64,000 bases of DNA from Pseudomonas entomophila (GTDB lineage Bacteria; Pseudomonadota; Gammaproteobacteria; Pseudomonadales; Pseudomonadaceae). Below, piece by piece: positions 22,551-33,800 of this stretch. Numbering within the stretch: the first letter of the stretch is position 1; each line of letters begins with the position of its first letter. The notes beneath the pieces were generated by a model that worked only from the letters and a program-made list of their open reading frames with translations, did not search any database and had not been told where the DNA came from. The position numbers and the translations under genes were made by a program. The DNA lies in contig NZ_CP070982.1 of the NCBI RefSeq assembly GCF_018417595.1, positions 372,001-436,000 of the forward strand, in the 5' to 3' direction.

Positions 22551-22666
22551 ATGGCAGTACTCCGGTACATCGCGGGAAAAGGACCTGAAGCGTGAACTAG
22601 CAGGTCGCGTGCCAATCGATTCTAACCTGATGAATTGGCAGGCTGTAAAGCGTTTCCGCATATGAA

Positions 22667-22692
22667 AAAAGGCACCTCGAGAGGTGCCTTTT
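22667..22692 (-). terminator. Rho-independent terminator (betA side, bidirectional)
   Basis: GGCACCTC at 22671-22678 pairs with GAGGTGCC at 22681-22688. A runs on the left and TTTTCTT on the right make it usable from either side. For the minus strand it lies about 90 bases after the betA stop. Confidence 0.85.
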
Positions 22693-22716
22693 CTTGTGTG
22701 GGGCAGTGCTGGCCCT

Positions 22717-22765
22717 TCGCGGATAAATCCGCTCCTACAGTCTGTAGGAGCGGATTTATCCGCGA
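22717..22765. repeat. REP palindrome, CTCCTACA type
   Basis: A perfect 23-base inverted repeat: CGCGGATAAATCCGCTCCTA and its complement, with a 3-base centre. It lies between the betA stop and the terminator. It is the same type as the pair at 15075-15290 but closed into one hairpin. Confidence 0.9.
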
Positions 22766-22781
22766 TTGAGCCGGCGCAGGT

Positions 22782-24479
22782 TCAACCCTGCTTCACTTCA
22801 CGCAGCGCCTTGCCCTTCACTGGTGCATCACCCGCCACATAGTACTTGGCGGTGCTGCGCGGCAGCGGCTTGCGGCCACGGATCTTGTCCGAGATCTTCT
22901 CGGCGATCATGATCGTGGTGGCGTTCAGGTTGCCGGTGATGATCAGCGGCATGATCGACGCGTCGACCACGCGCAGGCCCTGCATGCCGTGCACACGGCC
23001 TTCGCCGTCTACCACCGCCATGTCGTCGGTGCCCATCTTGCACGAGCAGGACGGGTGGAAGGCGGTTTCGGCGTGCTCGCGGATGAACTTGTCCAGTTCT
23101 TCGTCGGTTTGCACATGGGCGCCCGGGCTGATCTCGCGACCACGGAATGCGTCCAGCGCCGGTTGGGCCATGATTTCACGGGTCAGGCGGATGCCGTCGC
23201 GGAATTCCTGCCAGTCCTGCTCGGTGGACATGTAGTTGAACAGGATGCTTGGGTGCTGGCGTGGGTCTTTCGACTTGGCCTGGATGCGACCACGGGCCGG
23301 CGAGCGCATGGAGCCCATGTGCGCCTGGAAGCCGTGCTCTTTCACGCCGTTGGAGCCGTTGTAGTTAATGGCGACCGGCAGGAAGTGGTACTGGATGTTC
23401 GGCCACTTGAACTCAGGACGGGTGCGGATGAAACCACCGGCCTCGAACTGGTTGCTGGCGCCGATACCGGTGCCGTTGAACAGCCACTCGGCACCGATTT
23501 TCGGCTGATTCCACCACAGCAGCGATGGGTACAGCGACACTGGCTGGGTGCAAGCGTACTGCAGGTACAGCTCCAGGTGGTCCTGCAGGTTCTCGCCGAC
23601 ACCCGGCAGGTCGTGGACCACCGGGATGTCGAGGCTTTCCAGCAGGGCGCGCGGGCCGACGCCGGAACGCTGCAGCAACTGCGGCGAGGCGATGGCGCCG
23701 GAGGAAACGATGACTTCCTTGCGGGCGCGGGCTTCGACGCGCTCTTCGCTGTCACCCACCAGGTAGGTCACGCCAACGGCACGCTTGCCGTCGAACAGTA
23801 CGCGGTCGCTCAGGGCGTGGGTGACGATGGTCAGGTTCGGGCGCTTCTTGGCCTGGTCCAGGTAGCCGCGGGCGGTGCTGGAGCGACGGCCGTTCTTGGT
23901 GACCGAACGGTCCATCGGGCCGAAGCCTTCCTGCTGGTAGCCGTTGAGGTCTTCGGTGCGCGGGTAGCCGGCCTGCACGCCGGCTTCGACCATGGCGTGG
24001 AACAGCGGGTTGTTGCCGGGTTTCGGCGTGGCCACGCTGACCGGGCCTTCACCACCGTGGTAGTCGTTCGGGCCGATGTCGCGGGTTTCCGCTTTGCGGA
24101 AGTATGGCAGGCAGTCCAGGTAGGTCCAGTCTTCCAGGCCTGGCAGTTGCGCCCAGCCGTCGAAGTCCATGGCGTTGCCGCGGATGTAGCACATGCCGTT
24201 GATCAGCGAGGAGCCACCCAGGCCCTTGCCGCGGCCACACTCCATGCGGCGGCCGTCCATGAACGGCTCCGGGTCGGTCTCGTAGGCCCAGTTGTAGCGG
24301 CGGCCCTGCAGCGGGAAGGCCAGGGCGGCAGGCATCTGGGTGCGGAAGTCGAAGCGGTAGTCGGGGCCACCGGCTTCCAGCAGCAGCACGGAGACGCTGG
24401 CGTCTTCGGTCAGGCGGGTGGCCAGGGTGTTACCGGCCGAGCCGGCACCGACGATGATGTAGTCGAATTCTTGGGACAT
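22782..24479 (-). CDS. betA: Choline dehydrogenase
   Basis: A 565-residue GMC-family FAD enzyme that oxidises choline to betaine aldehyde. The N-terminal [16 protein letters not shown] is the FAD-binding site. [21 protein letters not shown] is GMC signature 1 (only part quoted here: [11 protein letters not shown]), and [17 protein letters not shown] is signature 2. The C-terminal HPSCSCKMG carries the catalytic histidine region. It is the last gene of betI-betB-betA, 77 bp after betB, and is followed by a REP and a terminator. Confidence 0.96.
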   Translation of the reverse strand: MSQEFDYIIVGAGSAGNTLATRLTEDASVSVLLLEAGGPDYRFDFRTQMPAALAFPLQGRRYNWAYETDPEPFMDGRRMECGRGKGLGGSSLINGMCYIRGNAMDFDGWAQLPGLEDWTYLDCLPYFRKAETRDIGPNDYHGGEGPVSVATPKPGNNPLFHAMVEAGVQAGYPRTEDLNGYQQEGFGPMDRSVTKNGRRSSTARGYLDQAKKRPNLTIVTHALSDRVLFDGKRAVGVTYLVGDSEERVEARARKEVIVSSGAIASPQLLQRSGVGPRALLESLDIPVVHDLPGVGENLQDHLELYLQYACTQPVSLYPSLLWWNQPKIGAEWLFNGTGIGASNQFEAGGFIRTRPEFKWPNIQYHFLPVAINYNGSNGVKEHGFQAHMGSMRSPARGRIQAKSKDPRQHPSILFNYMSTEQDWQEFRDGIRLTREIMAQPALDAFRGREISPGAHVQTDEELDKFIREHAETAFHPSCSCKMGTDDMAVVDGEGRVHGMQGLRVVDASIMPLIITGNLNATTIMIAEKISDKIRGRKPLPRSTAKYYVAGDAPVKGKALREVKQG

Positions 24480-24556
24480 GGAAGTACCCTCGTGTTGGCG
24501 GTGATCAGGGAGCGGAAACGCCCGTGCGCGAAGGCACGGGCGTGGCTAGACAGGGT

Positions 24557-26029
24557 TTAGAAAACCGAGTTGTAGCCGCCCAGCTCGACCTGGACCGACT
24601 TGATGCGAGTGTATTGAGCCAGCGAGCTGACACCGTTCTCACGGCCGACGCCCGACTGCTTGTAGCCGCCAACCGGCATCTCTGCCGGCGACTCGCCCCA
24701 GGCGTTGATCCAGCAGATGCCGGCTTCGAGCTTGTGGATGATGCGGTGGGCGCGGCTGATGTCGTTGGTGCAGACGCCAGCGGCCAGGCCGTATTCGGTG
24801 TCGTTGGCGCGGCGGATGACTTCTTCTTCGGTTTCGTAGGTGAGAATGCTCATCACCGGGCCGAAGATCTCTTCCTTGACGATGGTCATGTCGTCGGTGC
24901 AGTCGGTGAACACGGTCGGGGCCACGAAGGCACCCTTGGCGAAGTCACCGGCAGTCAGACGCTCACCGCCGCACAGAACGCGGGCGCCTTCTTCTTTACC
25001 CTTGGCGATGTAGCCCAGCACGCTTTCCATGTGCTGGAAGCTGACCAGCGGGCCGAAGTTGGTGTTCTCGTCTTCCGGGTTGCCGGCACGGATGCGGGCG
25101 ACGCGCTCGGCGATCTTGGCTTCGAAGGCGGCTTTCATGGCTGCCGGTACGAACACGCGGGTGCCGTTGGTGCAGACCTGACCGGAGCTGTAGAAGTTGG
25201 CCATCATGGCGATGTCGGCGGCCTTGTCCAGGTCGGCGTCGTCGCAGATGATCAGCGGCGACTTGCCGCCCAGTTCCATGGTCACTTCCTTCAGCGAGGA
25301 GCTGGAGGCGCTGGCCATGACTTTCTTGCCGGTGGTGGTGCCGCCGGTGAAGGAGACTTTCTCGATGCGCGGGTGCTCGGTCAGCCAGGTGCCGACTTCG
25401 CGGCCGCTGCCGGTCAGCACGTTGAACACGCCGTTCGGCAAACCAGCTTCGGTGAAGATCTCGGCCAGTTTCAGGGTGGTCAGCGAGGTGACTTCCGATG
25501 GTTTGAAGATCATCGCGTTGCCGGCGGCCAGGGCCGGGGCGGATTTCCACAGGGCGATCTGGATCGGGTAGTTCCAGGCACCGATACCGGCGGTCACGCC
25601 CAGCGGCTCGCGGCGGGTGTAGACGAAGGACGATTCGCGCAGCGGGATCTGCTCACCTTCGATGGCCGGTACCAGGCCTGCGTAGTACTCGAGCACGTCG
25701 GCGCCGGTGACGATGTCGACGTAGCGGGTTTCCGAGTACGACTTGCCGGTGTCCAGGGTTTCCAGCATGGCCAGCTCGTCGTTGCGTTCGCGCAGGATGT
25801 CGACGGCGCGGCGCAGGATGCGCGAACGCTGCATGGCGGTCATCGCGGCCCAGACCTTCTGGCCGCGCTCGGCGCTTTCGACGGCCTTTTCGACGTCGGC
25901 TTGGGTCGCGCGCTGCACATGGGCGAGGACTTCGCCGGTGGCCGGGTTGATGGCTTCGAAGGTGGCGTCGCTGCCAGCGTCGACGTAAGCGCCATCAATG
26001 TAGAGTTTTTGCGTTCCGAAACGGGCCAT
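24557..26029 (-). CDS. betB: Betaine aldehyde dehydrogenase
   Basis: A 490-residue NAD(P)-dependent aldehyde dehydrogenase making glycine betaine. Catalytic glutamate in [10 protein letters not shown] and catalytic cysteine in [13 protein letters not shown]; the cofactor loop is [12 protein letters not shown]. The start [13 protein letters not shown] is used; a few codons upstream are open but lie in the betI-betB spacer. It is the middle gene of the bet operon, 38 bp after betI. Confidence 0.96.
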   Translation of the reverse strand: MARFGTQKLYIDGAYVDAGSDATFEAINPATGEVLAHVQRATQADVEKAVESAERGQKVWAAMTAMQRSRILRRAVDILRERNDELAMLETLDTGKSYSETRYVDIVTGADVLEYYAGLVPAIEGEQIPLRESSFVYTRREPLGVTAGIGAWNYPIQIALWKSAPALAAGNAMIFKPSEVTSLTTLKLAEIFTEAGLPNGVFNVLTGSGREVGTWLTEHPRIEKVSFTGGTTTGKKVMASASSSSLKEVTMELGGKSPLIICDDADLDKAADIAMMANFYSSGQVCTNGTRVFVPAAMKAAFEAKIAERVARIRAGNPEDENTNFGPLVSFQHMESVLGYIAKGKEEGARVLCGGERLTAGDFAKGAFVAPTVFTDCTDDMTIVKEEIFGPVMSILTYETEEEVIRRANDTEYGLAAGVCTNDISRAHRIIHKLEAGICWINAWGESPAEMPVGGYKQSGVGRENGVSSLAQYTRIKSVQVELGGYNSVF

Positions 26030-26067
26030 AGTGTCCTCGCAAGTGCAGTGTGTGGTTGGCTGCCGCG

Positions 26068-26724
26068 TCACGCTCCTGCCGGTTGGCTGGTCGCTGCGCG
26101 CGGCTGTTCAGAGGCCTGGTCGGTTGTGCCCAGGGACTGCTGTTTAGCCAGTTGTAGATCCATGTATTCGTAAGCGATGCGTATCGCCTGGTCGGTGTCG
26201 AATGCATCCCCCGACAGGGCGCCACGCAACCACAGGCCGTCGATCAAGGCTGCCAGTCCGCGGGCTGCCTTGCGCGCATGGTAGAGCGGCAGGACGCGGC
26301 GGAACTGGCAGCACAGGTTGGAGTACAGGCGGTGATCGTTGATCCGCTGCAACCTGTGCAAAGACGGCTGGTGCATGCTGGAGGCCCAGAAGGCCAGCCA
26401 GGTTTTCATTGCCGGGCCATTCACCTGGCTCGCATCGAAGTTGCCTTCGATGATCACCTTGAGGTGGGCACGCGGGCTGTCGTCCGTGAGTGCCTGACGA
26501 CGCGCAATCACACCCTCGTTGAGCATGTTCATGATGTGGCGCATCGTCGCTGCGATCAGGCCGTTCTTGTCCTGAAAGTAGTGACTGATGATGCCGTTCG
26601 ACACACCGGCCAAACGGGCAATCAGCGCAATGCTGGCATCGCCCAGTCCGACCTGATCGACCGCCTGTAACGTGGCTTCGATCAACTGCTGGCGGCGGAT
26701 GGGTTGCATACCGACCTTGGGCAT
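26068..26724 (-). CDS. betI: TetR-family transcriptional repressor BetI
   Basis: A 218-residue repressor. The N-terminal HTH spans about residues 10-56 ([34 protein letters not shown]) and [19 protein letters not shown] is the conserved ligand-domain core. BetI represses the bet genes and is released by choline. The protein is about 20 residues longer at the C-terminus than the usual 195-197: the tail after DLQLAKQQ is rich in Gln, Ala, Thr and Ser and looks unstructured. A perfect palindromic operator lies 70 bp upstream at 26794-26813. Confidence 0.95.
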   Translation of the reverse strand: MPKVGMQPIRRQQLIEATLQAVDQVGLGDASIALIARLAGVSNGIISHYFQDKNGLIAATMRHIMNMLNEGVIARRQALTDDSPRAHLKVIIEGNFDASQVNGPAMKTWLAFWASSMHQPSLHRLQRINDHRLYSNLCCQFRRVLPLYHARKAARGLAALIDGLWLRGALSGDAFDTDQAIRIAYEYMDLQLAKQQSLGTTDQASEQPRAATSQPAGA

Positions 26725-26793
26725 CTTGCTATCTCCTCAGGCCTGCGGGCAGACGACGAGCGGCTGCCTCGGCGAAGGCCAGTCTATTTTGTT

Positions 26794-26813
26794 TTGATTG
26801 AACGTTCAATCAA
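26794..26813. promoter_or_regulatory. BetI operator (perfect 20-bp palindrome)
   Basis: TTGATTGAAC followed by GTTCAATCAA is a perfect dyad of the TetR-family type, 70 bp upstream of betI. Its half-site TTGAACGTTCAA core fits known BetI boxes. It would autoregulate betIBA. Confidence 0.85.
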
Positions 26814-26824
26814 TAAAGAATAAG

Positions 26825-27203
26825 CTCTGCGACAATTTGTGCCATTGACAGTTTTCAGGACGGTCAAGAGGACACGAATCGACACCCCAGGAAATCGTGT
26901 AACCCCCGGAATACAAGGCGTTGACGGGCATGAGCGATGCAAAGGACAGATTCTGCCGAGCGGTCATGGACTGCGCGGTCGGCCCTTGGAGCGGGCCAGG
27001 TGGTCTGTGGCGAATGCGCGCACCTTCTGCTGAGTGCGTGGCAAGGCGACAGGCGGCCGGTCTGTTTTTTTTGCAGCGTTTCGATTCGGGATCACGGTTT
27101 CCAGGGTGCTTTTATAACACCTTGCGCAGTAGGGCTATTGCACCAATTGCGTGGGAAATAACTGTTTAGCCTCCACTGCCGCACTGCCCGGAGCATTCGA
27201 GCA
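26825..27203. other. betI-betT divergent intergenic region, rightward part
   Basis: About 380 bases with no credible gene. It must contain the betT promoter and leader. GGAG at 27190-27193 serves as ribosome site for betT. A second full BetI palindrome was searched for and not found, so betT regulation is not explained by sequence here. Confidence 0.5.
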
Positions 27204-29207
27204 ATGAGTTCTGCTTCCCTGACAAAGCCTCCCGCCGAGCGGGTACGGGTCAATCGCGTGGTGTTCTTCACCTCGGCGATGATGATCCTCGTTCTGACTG
27301 CCTTGCTGATCGCTGTACCCGAAACCGCCGGCCAGGTGCTGGGCGTCGCCCAGAAATGGCTGACCCGTACCTTCGGCTGGTACTACATGCTGGTGATCTG
27401 CGGTTACCTGCTGTTCGTCGTCTACCTGGCCTTCTCCGACTTCGGCAAGCTCAAGCTGGGCGGCAAGGACGACACCCCCGACTTCAGCTACGGCGCCTGG
27501 GCCGGCATGCTGTTCTCCTCGGGCATCGGTATCTCGCTGCTGTACTTCGGCGCCTCCGAGCCGCTGGACCACTACTTCAACCCACCGGAAGGCACTCCAG
27601 CCAGCCTCGAGGCCGCGCGCCAGGGCCTGCAGCTGACCTTCCTGCACTGGGGCCTGCACGGCTGGGCGATCTACGCCCTGGTCGGCCTGGCCGTGGGTTA
27701 TTTCGCCTACCGCCACAACCAGCCGCTGGCACTGCGCTCGGCGCTGTACCCGCTGGTCGGTGAGCGTTGGGTCAAGGGCGGTGCCGGCCATGCCGTGGAC
27801 ATCTTCGGCATGTTCGTCACCCTGCTGGGCCTGGTGACCAACCTCGGCATCGGCTCGATGCAGGTGGCTTCCGGTCTGGAATACCTGTTTGGTATGGACC
27901 ACAGCAAGACCAACCTGCTGGTGGTGATCCTGGTCATGGCCGGCGTTGCCACCGTGGCTGCAGTGTCGGGCGTGGAAAACGGCATCCGCCGCCTGTCCAA
28001 CCTGAACATCCTGCTGTTCAGCGGCTTGCTGATCTTCGTGCTGCTGGCCGGTAACACCCTGCACCTGCTAAACGGCTTCGTGCAGAACATCGGTGACTAC
28101 CTCAACGGTGTCGTGCTGAAGACCTTCGACCTGTATGTCTATGAAGGCGACAACGACAAGTCCGAGCGCTGGCTGGGCCTGTGGACCGTGTTCTACTGGG
28201 CCTGGTGGATCTCCTGGGGCCCGTTCGTCGGCATGTTCATTGCCCGTATCTCCAAGGGCCGTACCGTGCGCCAGCTGGTCAGCGGCGTGCTGCTGATCCC
28301 GCTGGGCTTCACCCTGGCCTGGCTGTCGATCTTCGGTAACACCGCATTGGACCTGGTGATCAACCAGGGTGCGGTGGAGCTGGGCAAGACGGCGCTCGAA
28401 CAGCCGTCGATGTCGATCTACCAGCTGCTGGAATTCTTCCCGGCCGCCAAGATTGTCATCGGTGTAGCCGTGTTCGTCGGCTTCGTGCTGTTCCTGACTC
28501 CCGCCGACTCCGGCGCGGTGATGATGGCCAACCTGTCGTGCAAAGGCGGCAAGGTCGACGAGGACGCCCCGCACTGGATGGTGGTGTTCTGGTCGGTGGT
28601 CATCACCCTGGTCACCATCGGTTTGCTGTTCGCCGGTAACTTCGAGGCCATGCAGACCATGGTGGTACTGGCCGGCCTGCCGTTCTCGGTGGTCCTGGTG
28701 CTGTTCATGTTCGGCCTGATGAAGGCCATGAAGCAGGATGTCGCGGTCGAGAGCGAGCGCGCCGAGCTGGCCGCCCGTGGCCGTCGCGGCTTCAGCGAGC
28801 GCCTGAGCCAGCTGGACCTGCAACCGACCCAAGCGGTGGTGCAGCGCTTCATGGACAAGCAGGTCAGCCCGGCGCTGAAAGAAGCCGCCGAGCAGCTGCG
28901 TACCCTGGGCTTCGAGGTCGAGACCCGTGTTGGCCAGTCGCGCAACATGATGGGCCTGCGGGTGATGATGGAAGAGGGCAACCCCTTCGTCTACGAAGCC
29001 AGCCTGGACGGTTACATGGCTGCGCCGAGCGAGGCGCCGGTCGAGGGCGAGCCGGAAGTGCGCCAGCGCTTCTACCGTGCCGAGGTGTACCTGCACGATG
29101 GCAGCCAGGAGTACGACCTGATGGGCTTCACCCGCGAGCAGATCGTGCGTGACGTGCTTGATCAGTTCGAGAGTCACCGCCAGTTGCTGGGGCGTGTGTA
29201 CAGCTGA
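27204..29207 (+). CDS. betT: BCCT-family choline transporter BetT
   Basis: A 667-residue betaine/choline/carnitine transporter with twelve helices (about residues 18-505). The BCCT signature region reads FYWAWWISWGPFVGMFIARISKGRT, shown here in part as WAWWISWGPFVGMF, with GIGISLLYFGASEP upstream. A cytoplasmic C-terminal domain of about 160 residues follows, as in osmosensing BetT proteins. It supplies choline to the divergent betIBA operon. Terminator directly downstream. Confidence 0.95.
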   Translation: MSSASLTKPPAERVRVNRVVFFTSAMMILVLTALLIAVPETAGQVLGVAQKWLTRTFGWYYMLVICGYLLFVVYLAFSDFGKLKLGGKDDTPDFSYGAWAGMLFSSGIGISLLYFGASEPLDHYFNPPEGTPASLEAARQGLQLTFLHWGLHGWAIYALVGLAVGYFAYRHNQPLALRSALYPLVGERWVKGGAGHAVDIFGMFVTLLGLVTNLGIGSMQVASGLEYLFGMDHSKTNLLVVILVMAGVATVAAVSGVENGIRRLSNLNILLFSGLLIFVLLAGNTLHLLNGFVQNIGDYLNGVVLKTFDLYVYEGDNDKSERWLGLWTVFYWAWWISWGPFVGMFIARISKGRTVRQLVSGVLLIPLGFTLAWLSIFGNTALDLVINQGAVELGKTALEQPSMSIYQLLEFFPAAKIVIGVAVFVGFVLFLTPADSGAVMMANLSCKGGKVDEDAPHWMVVFWSVVITLVTIGLLFAGNFEAMQTMVVLAGLPFSVVLVLFMFGLMKAMKQDVAVESERAELAARGRRGFSERLSQLDLQPTQAVVQRFMDKQVSPALKEAAEQLRTLGFEVETRVGQSRNMMGLRVMMEEGNPFVYEASLDGYMAAPSEAPVEGEPEVRQRFYRAEVYLHDGSQEYDLMGFTREQIVRDVLDQFESHRQLLGRVYS

Positions 29208-29227
29208 TCGTCGCTGATGTCCGGCAA

Positions 29228-29257
29228 GGGCCTGGTTCGTGAGAACCAGGCCCTTTT
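29228..29257 (+). terminator. Rho-independent terminator after betT
   Basis: GGGCCTGGTTC (29228-29238) pairs with GAACCAGGCCC (29243-29253), followed by TTTT. It is 20 bases after the betT stop and 12 before the convergent protease stop. Confidence 0.9.
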
Positions 29258-29268
29258 CGTTTGGCCGC

Positions 29269-30681
29269 TCAGCGGGCCTGGAGCAGGTCTGTCCTGGGGG
29301 CCGAGCGCTGCTTTGTGGCATCCTCGGCCTGGCTGCACAGTTTCATCGGCAGCTCGACCTGTTTGAACACGAATTGTTCGTGGCGCAACAAGCGATAGCC
29401 GGCCGGGTCGGCGCAGTCGACCTGCTCCGGCTTGCCTTTCTTGACCCGGTAGCGCTGCAGGTGGGGAGGAGCGGTTCGCCAGGCTACCCGAATGTCGCCG
29501 TTTTCCAGATGTTCGATGTCCAGGTCTGGCGATGGTACTGGCAGCGCTGGCAGCAGTTCCACAGCGATGCTCAGGGCGTTGCGCATAAGGCCGCGCCAAG
29601 CCAGACCCTCGGCCGAGACGACACCGACGATGCACAGGTAGTGCCAGCCAGGATCCGGGCCGATAGGGGCGTCGATCAGCACCGTTCCCTCGGCTGGCAA
29701 GGTGCCGCTGTAGTCTTCGGGGTTTTCGCAGGCCCGTGCGTCGCGCGTGGTTTTGTAGCGGTAGCGCGGGGTGTCCAGGGTGAAACCGAAGTTCCAACGG
29801 GGTAATGGCGTATGCGCCTGCGCATCCAGGCTGAGTTTGTGCAAGGTCTTGAAGTCACTGCGTTGCTGATGAAGCTGGAAGCCGGGCAGCAGGTGGCAGC
29901 GATCCACGCTCAGGTCGGCTTGGCCATCGCTGAAGCAGTCGAGTAAACGGTTCACCGGTGTCGACTCGATCTGCTGGCCATTGCTGTGGTTGGCCACGCC
30001 CACGATCCGGTTGCTGGCACGGTCCAGTATCGGGCTCCCCGAGGCACCTTCGGCGACCCTGGGGCAGTCGGCGCCTTTCAGGTTGCGCAGTACCGACGGT
30101 GGGGTGCGCGAAACGGGCAGATCGTGTTCGGTGCACGCCCAACGTCGCAGGCCGACATTCATTGCGACCACTTCGCCGACCAGCAGCACGCCACTGCCGG
30201 ATGGCAGTGGCGGGGCAAGCGCCAGCGGTTCGATGCCGCTGTCGAGCAGGTGCTGCAGCGGGGCTTGCAGTTCCAGCAGCGCCAGGTCACTGCCTTGGAT
30301 GCTGCTCCAGAGCGTCCGGCGGGTGGCGAACCGCCGACGGTCGTCGAGGGTGTCGGCAAAGTAGTTGAACGTGATGCTGGCCTGCAGGGGCTGGTCGTGG
30401 ACGATCACGCCATTTTGCTTGCTGACGCAGTGGCCGGCGGTTACCACGTACGCCGGACCATCCGCTTGTCCGTCAGGCCGACGGGTGTCGATCAGCGAGC
30501 CGATGCAATGGCCGTTGCCGGGTAGCTCGAGGCGGCCAATACCACTCCAGTGATGGTTCTGTCCTTGGCTGTTGGCGAGCAGCACAGGGTCGGAGCGGGT
30601 GGGCTGGCCTTGCCCGTAATCCATCGCCACGGCTGGAAATGAGAGGGCTAGCCCAAGGCAGAGGGGGCGCAGGTCGATCAT
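29269..30681 (-). CDS. Secreted trypsin-like serine protease
   Basis: A 470-residue protein. It has a signal peptide (MIDLRPLCLGLALSFPAVA, cut near residue 19) and a chymotrypsin-fold domain. The triad is visible: His84 in VVTAGHCVS, Asp132 in QGSDLALLEL and Ser214 in EGASGSPILD. A C-terminal region of about 230 residues follows with FGFTLDTPRYRYKTTRDARAC and an apparent immunoglobulin-like or other binding domain; its fold is not recognised. Cysteines occur at spacing fit for periplasmic or extracellular disulfides. The gene is divergent from the giant protein gene at 30844, and the two may act together. Confidence 0.85.
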   Translation of the reverse strand: MIDLRPLCLGLALSFPAVAMDYGQGQPTRSDPVLLANSQGQNHHWSGIGRLELPGNGHCIGSLIDTRRPDGQADGPAYVVTAGHCVSKQNGVIVHDQPLQASITFNYFADTLDDRRRFATRRTLWSSIQGSDLALLELQAPLQHLLDSGIEPLALAPPLPSGSGVLLVGEVVAMNVGLRRWACTEHDLPVSRTPPSVLRNLKGADCPRVAEGASGSPILDRASNRIVGVANHSNGQQIESTPVNRLLDCFSDGQADLSVDRCHLLPGFQLHQQRSDFKTLHKLSLDAQAHTPLPRWNFGFTLDTPRYRYKTTRDARACENPEDYSGTLPAEGTVLIDAPIGPDPGWHYLCIVGVVSAEGLAWRGLMRNALSIAVELLPALPVPSPDLDIEHLENGDIRVAWRTAPPHLQRYRVKKGKPEQVDCADPAGYRLLRHEQFVFKQVELPMKLCSQAEDATKQRSAPRTDLLQAR

Positions 30682-30843
30682 GGTGGAGCCTCGTGAGGGG
30701 GAGGCGCTCACTTTCGGCCTGAGCCGCTGGCCCGCGGCGGTAGATAGTGCTGGGGCCCGCGTGTGGCGCTACCAATATGTAACGCCTCTCGGCGTCCTCC
30801 GACCAAGACCCTTGTGTCTTCATTTCTCAAGGGCAAATACAAC

Positions 30844-33800
30844 ATGGTATCCGCACCCCCTTCCCCCTTCGATTTCAGGGCAGCTGTTGCCAGGCAGTTC
30901 GCCGATCGGCCGACCTTGCGCGCGGTGGCAAGCCAGCAACTGCTGGCGCTGTTGCGCAAGCAGCTTCCCTATATCGCCGGAGTCCAACCCGAACTGTCAT
31001 CCGCCGACGCGCTGATGCTCGATTCGCCGGAGCCTGGCGTGTCCTGGTGGACGACCCAGCCCTTGGTCGATGCCGTGCTCGAGGCCATGGCACAAGGGCA
31101 GCCCATGAACCTCGAACCGCTCGAGCAGCGTGACTACAAGCTGGGGCTTTCGGGACCGTATCGTTTCCCGGGGTCGCACAGTGAGTGGGAAACACGGGCG
31201 TTGAAGGGGCTCAGCGAGCCGTTGAATGAATTGATCGAGCAACTTCCCGGTCATTTCGCCAAGGCCCAGGTGGATTTCTGGGCGGCGCAGGGTGACGCTG
31301 CTGTCAGCCGTGACCGTTGCCTGGCAATGCTGCTGCGGCTGGCTTTACTGCGCAATTTGCCGCTGCAAGGGCTGGATGCGCGGCAGAAGGCGTGCATGCA
31401 GGGGTTGCTGCTCGGCGAAACGACACCGTCGGTGTTTGTCGTGAACGTGCAACTGTGTCTTGGAAAGCAGCAGTTCAGCCTGGTCCGCAGCAACCTGTTG
31501 GTGGTTGGTGAGTGGGATGAACGCGAAGTGGTGTTGTGGTGCTCGGCGTCGAGCGTCGTGCAAGCCTTCGCGTCGCTCGACGAGTTTGCGCTGGCGCTGC
31601 GTGATGAGCTCGCCGCGGATTACCAGTTCGATGACCTGGCCTGGGATCGTCACTTGCTCGAAGGCGATGTGTTCGCGCAGCAGGCGGCCTTGCTGCTCGA
31701 TGGCATGCTCGAGCGTATCGGACAGGTTCGTTATTCGCAGGTGCAGGGGCTGGCGGCGTTGGAGCACCTGTTCGCCACGCTCAGCGACCCCGCGCAATAC
31801 TTCCATAACGGCTACTTCGTCGATCAGCAGGTGCAGCCGGCGCTGCCGCCGGGTCTGGCGACGGCGGGTGGCGTTGACAGTTTCGCCTGGCAGCAGGCGT
31901 TGCTGGTGCTTGCCCTGAACCAACTCGAGTCGGGGGGGCACGCGGCGCTGGATGGAGTACTGGATCTGCGCAGCTATACCCGTGAGCAGCTGCGGGCGTA
32001 CCTGGAAAAGGCCTTCCCGGATGAAGAAACGATCCCGTCATCCGATGATGTCCTGCTGAAGCTGTCGGCCGCCGCAGGCATGCCTGGCGGGGCAGCGGTG
32101 GGCACGGGAGGCGGGGAGCCCTTGGTGCCCATCGGTGACAAGAGTCTGACCGAGTTTGCCATCGACAACCTGGCATCGCTTGGCGACAGGATCATCAGCG
32201 GCGTCGCGCGCCGAGATGGTACAGCCTTGCCTGACTGGCTGGATGTGGCCTTCGTCAAAGCGCTGGTGGCCCGCGTCGATATCGGTGGTGGTTACCCCAG
32301 TTACGTGGCTGCGCAGCTCGATGAGCGTGGCCGGCGTCCGCAGCGGGTGGCATGTTTCGCTCGGGAATGGCGTGCTGGGCTGTTGTTTGCGGCGCTGCGC
32401 GCGAAGCTGGCTGGCCGCCTGAGCGACAGTGCGCTGCAGTGCGTGACCGATTACTGCAACGGCCACGTGGACACCACCGCGCCCGCCGTCTCCTTGCTGC
32501 CACTTGCTTTCAAGCGACGGCCGGACGCAACGGTACACGACACGGTTGCCGGCATGTATGTGCTGCTGTGCAGCGAGCCTGCGGTCGTCGTGCTGTACAG
32601 GCCCTTGGTGCAGCATGACACAGTCATGGGTTTCGCCAGCGAGGCGGCGATGATGGCGGCGATCTGCCAGGATCCGGTCTTGCAGCAGAGCCTGCTGGAC
32701 TGGATGGCACCCTCCGCCAGGGCGATCTATGACAATGGCGGTTTTGCCGAGCCGCATATCAGCCGGATCGGGGTCGACCCCTTTCTCAATTTCGAGCCGC
32801 CAGCTCCCGCGAGCCTTGGCGTCAAGCTGTGGGAAACCAATGTCGACGAACAACTGTACCAGGCCAATCGCGACCTGCTGGTGGCGTTGGCCGACCTTCA
32901 GTCCACTTCCGATGCGCAAAGCCGCTGGGCCCTTCTGGTCAAGGGTGGCTGGTTGCTGTTCAACACCGCTGCCCTGTTTCTCCGGGGGCCTGTCACTGCT
33001 GTCACCTGGCTGGTGCAGGCCGTCGAGACGCTTGAAAGTGATCTGCAGGCCATCAGTCAGGCCGGACCCTTCGACCGCTCCGCCGCCTGTGTCGATGTGA
33101 TGCTGACGTTGGGGGGGATGCTGGCGGACCTTCGCTTGCCCAGGAACTCTGCCGCGCAAGCTGGGCGCTTGCCGGACGTCAGCGGATTCGATGGCCCGCC
33201 TGCAGCGGGGTTGGCCAGGCACCGGGTCGACGTGATGCCCCGACAAGGTCGGGTCGAACTGGAGGGAACGTTGGCTCGTCTTCCGGGGCGGCAGCTGGAT
33301 TTCTCCTGGCGTGGCAACCAGGGGTTCAACTGGCTGACTCCGTCCCAGCGTTCGGCTCTTCTGGCCTTGCGCGCGGATATCAACCTCAAGGGGCTGGCGC
33401 CGCTGGCGAGTGGCGACGCTATGGGTACCTACCAGGTGGGTAGCCGGCATTACGTTGTACTGTCGGGGGATCCGTATGAAGTCAGTGTTTCCAGCGCAGG
33501 TGTACAGGTTCTGGGGCCGAAGGGCATGCCTGGCCCGTGGCTGACACGTCAGTGGCAGGCGTGGCGGGTCGATGCGCGGTTGCGCTTGCAGGCGGGCATG
33601 CCACGCCAGGCGACGCGGGCCAGGCTCGAGGCTGCCTACCTGTCGATGCGGCAGGCGGCCGACGCCCTCACCGAGCAGTCCAGCGAGACCTCGGCGATGT
33701 TCGCCGGTCAGGGCCAGGACGTCTTGCGGGTACAGGGCCAGATCGACAAGCTCGAAGCACTCATGCAGGCCGAGGCGGCGAAAGCGCAGGCCGATTCGAC

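Noticed and set aside
30763..30843. Earlier start of the giant protein
   Set aside because: The extra 27 residues lack a ribosome site and look unlike the family start; the ATG at 30844 is preferred, though not proven.
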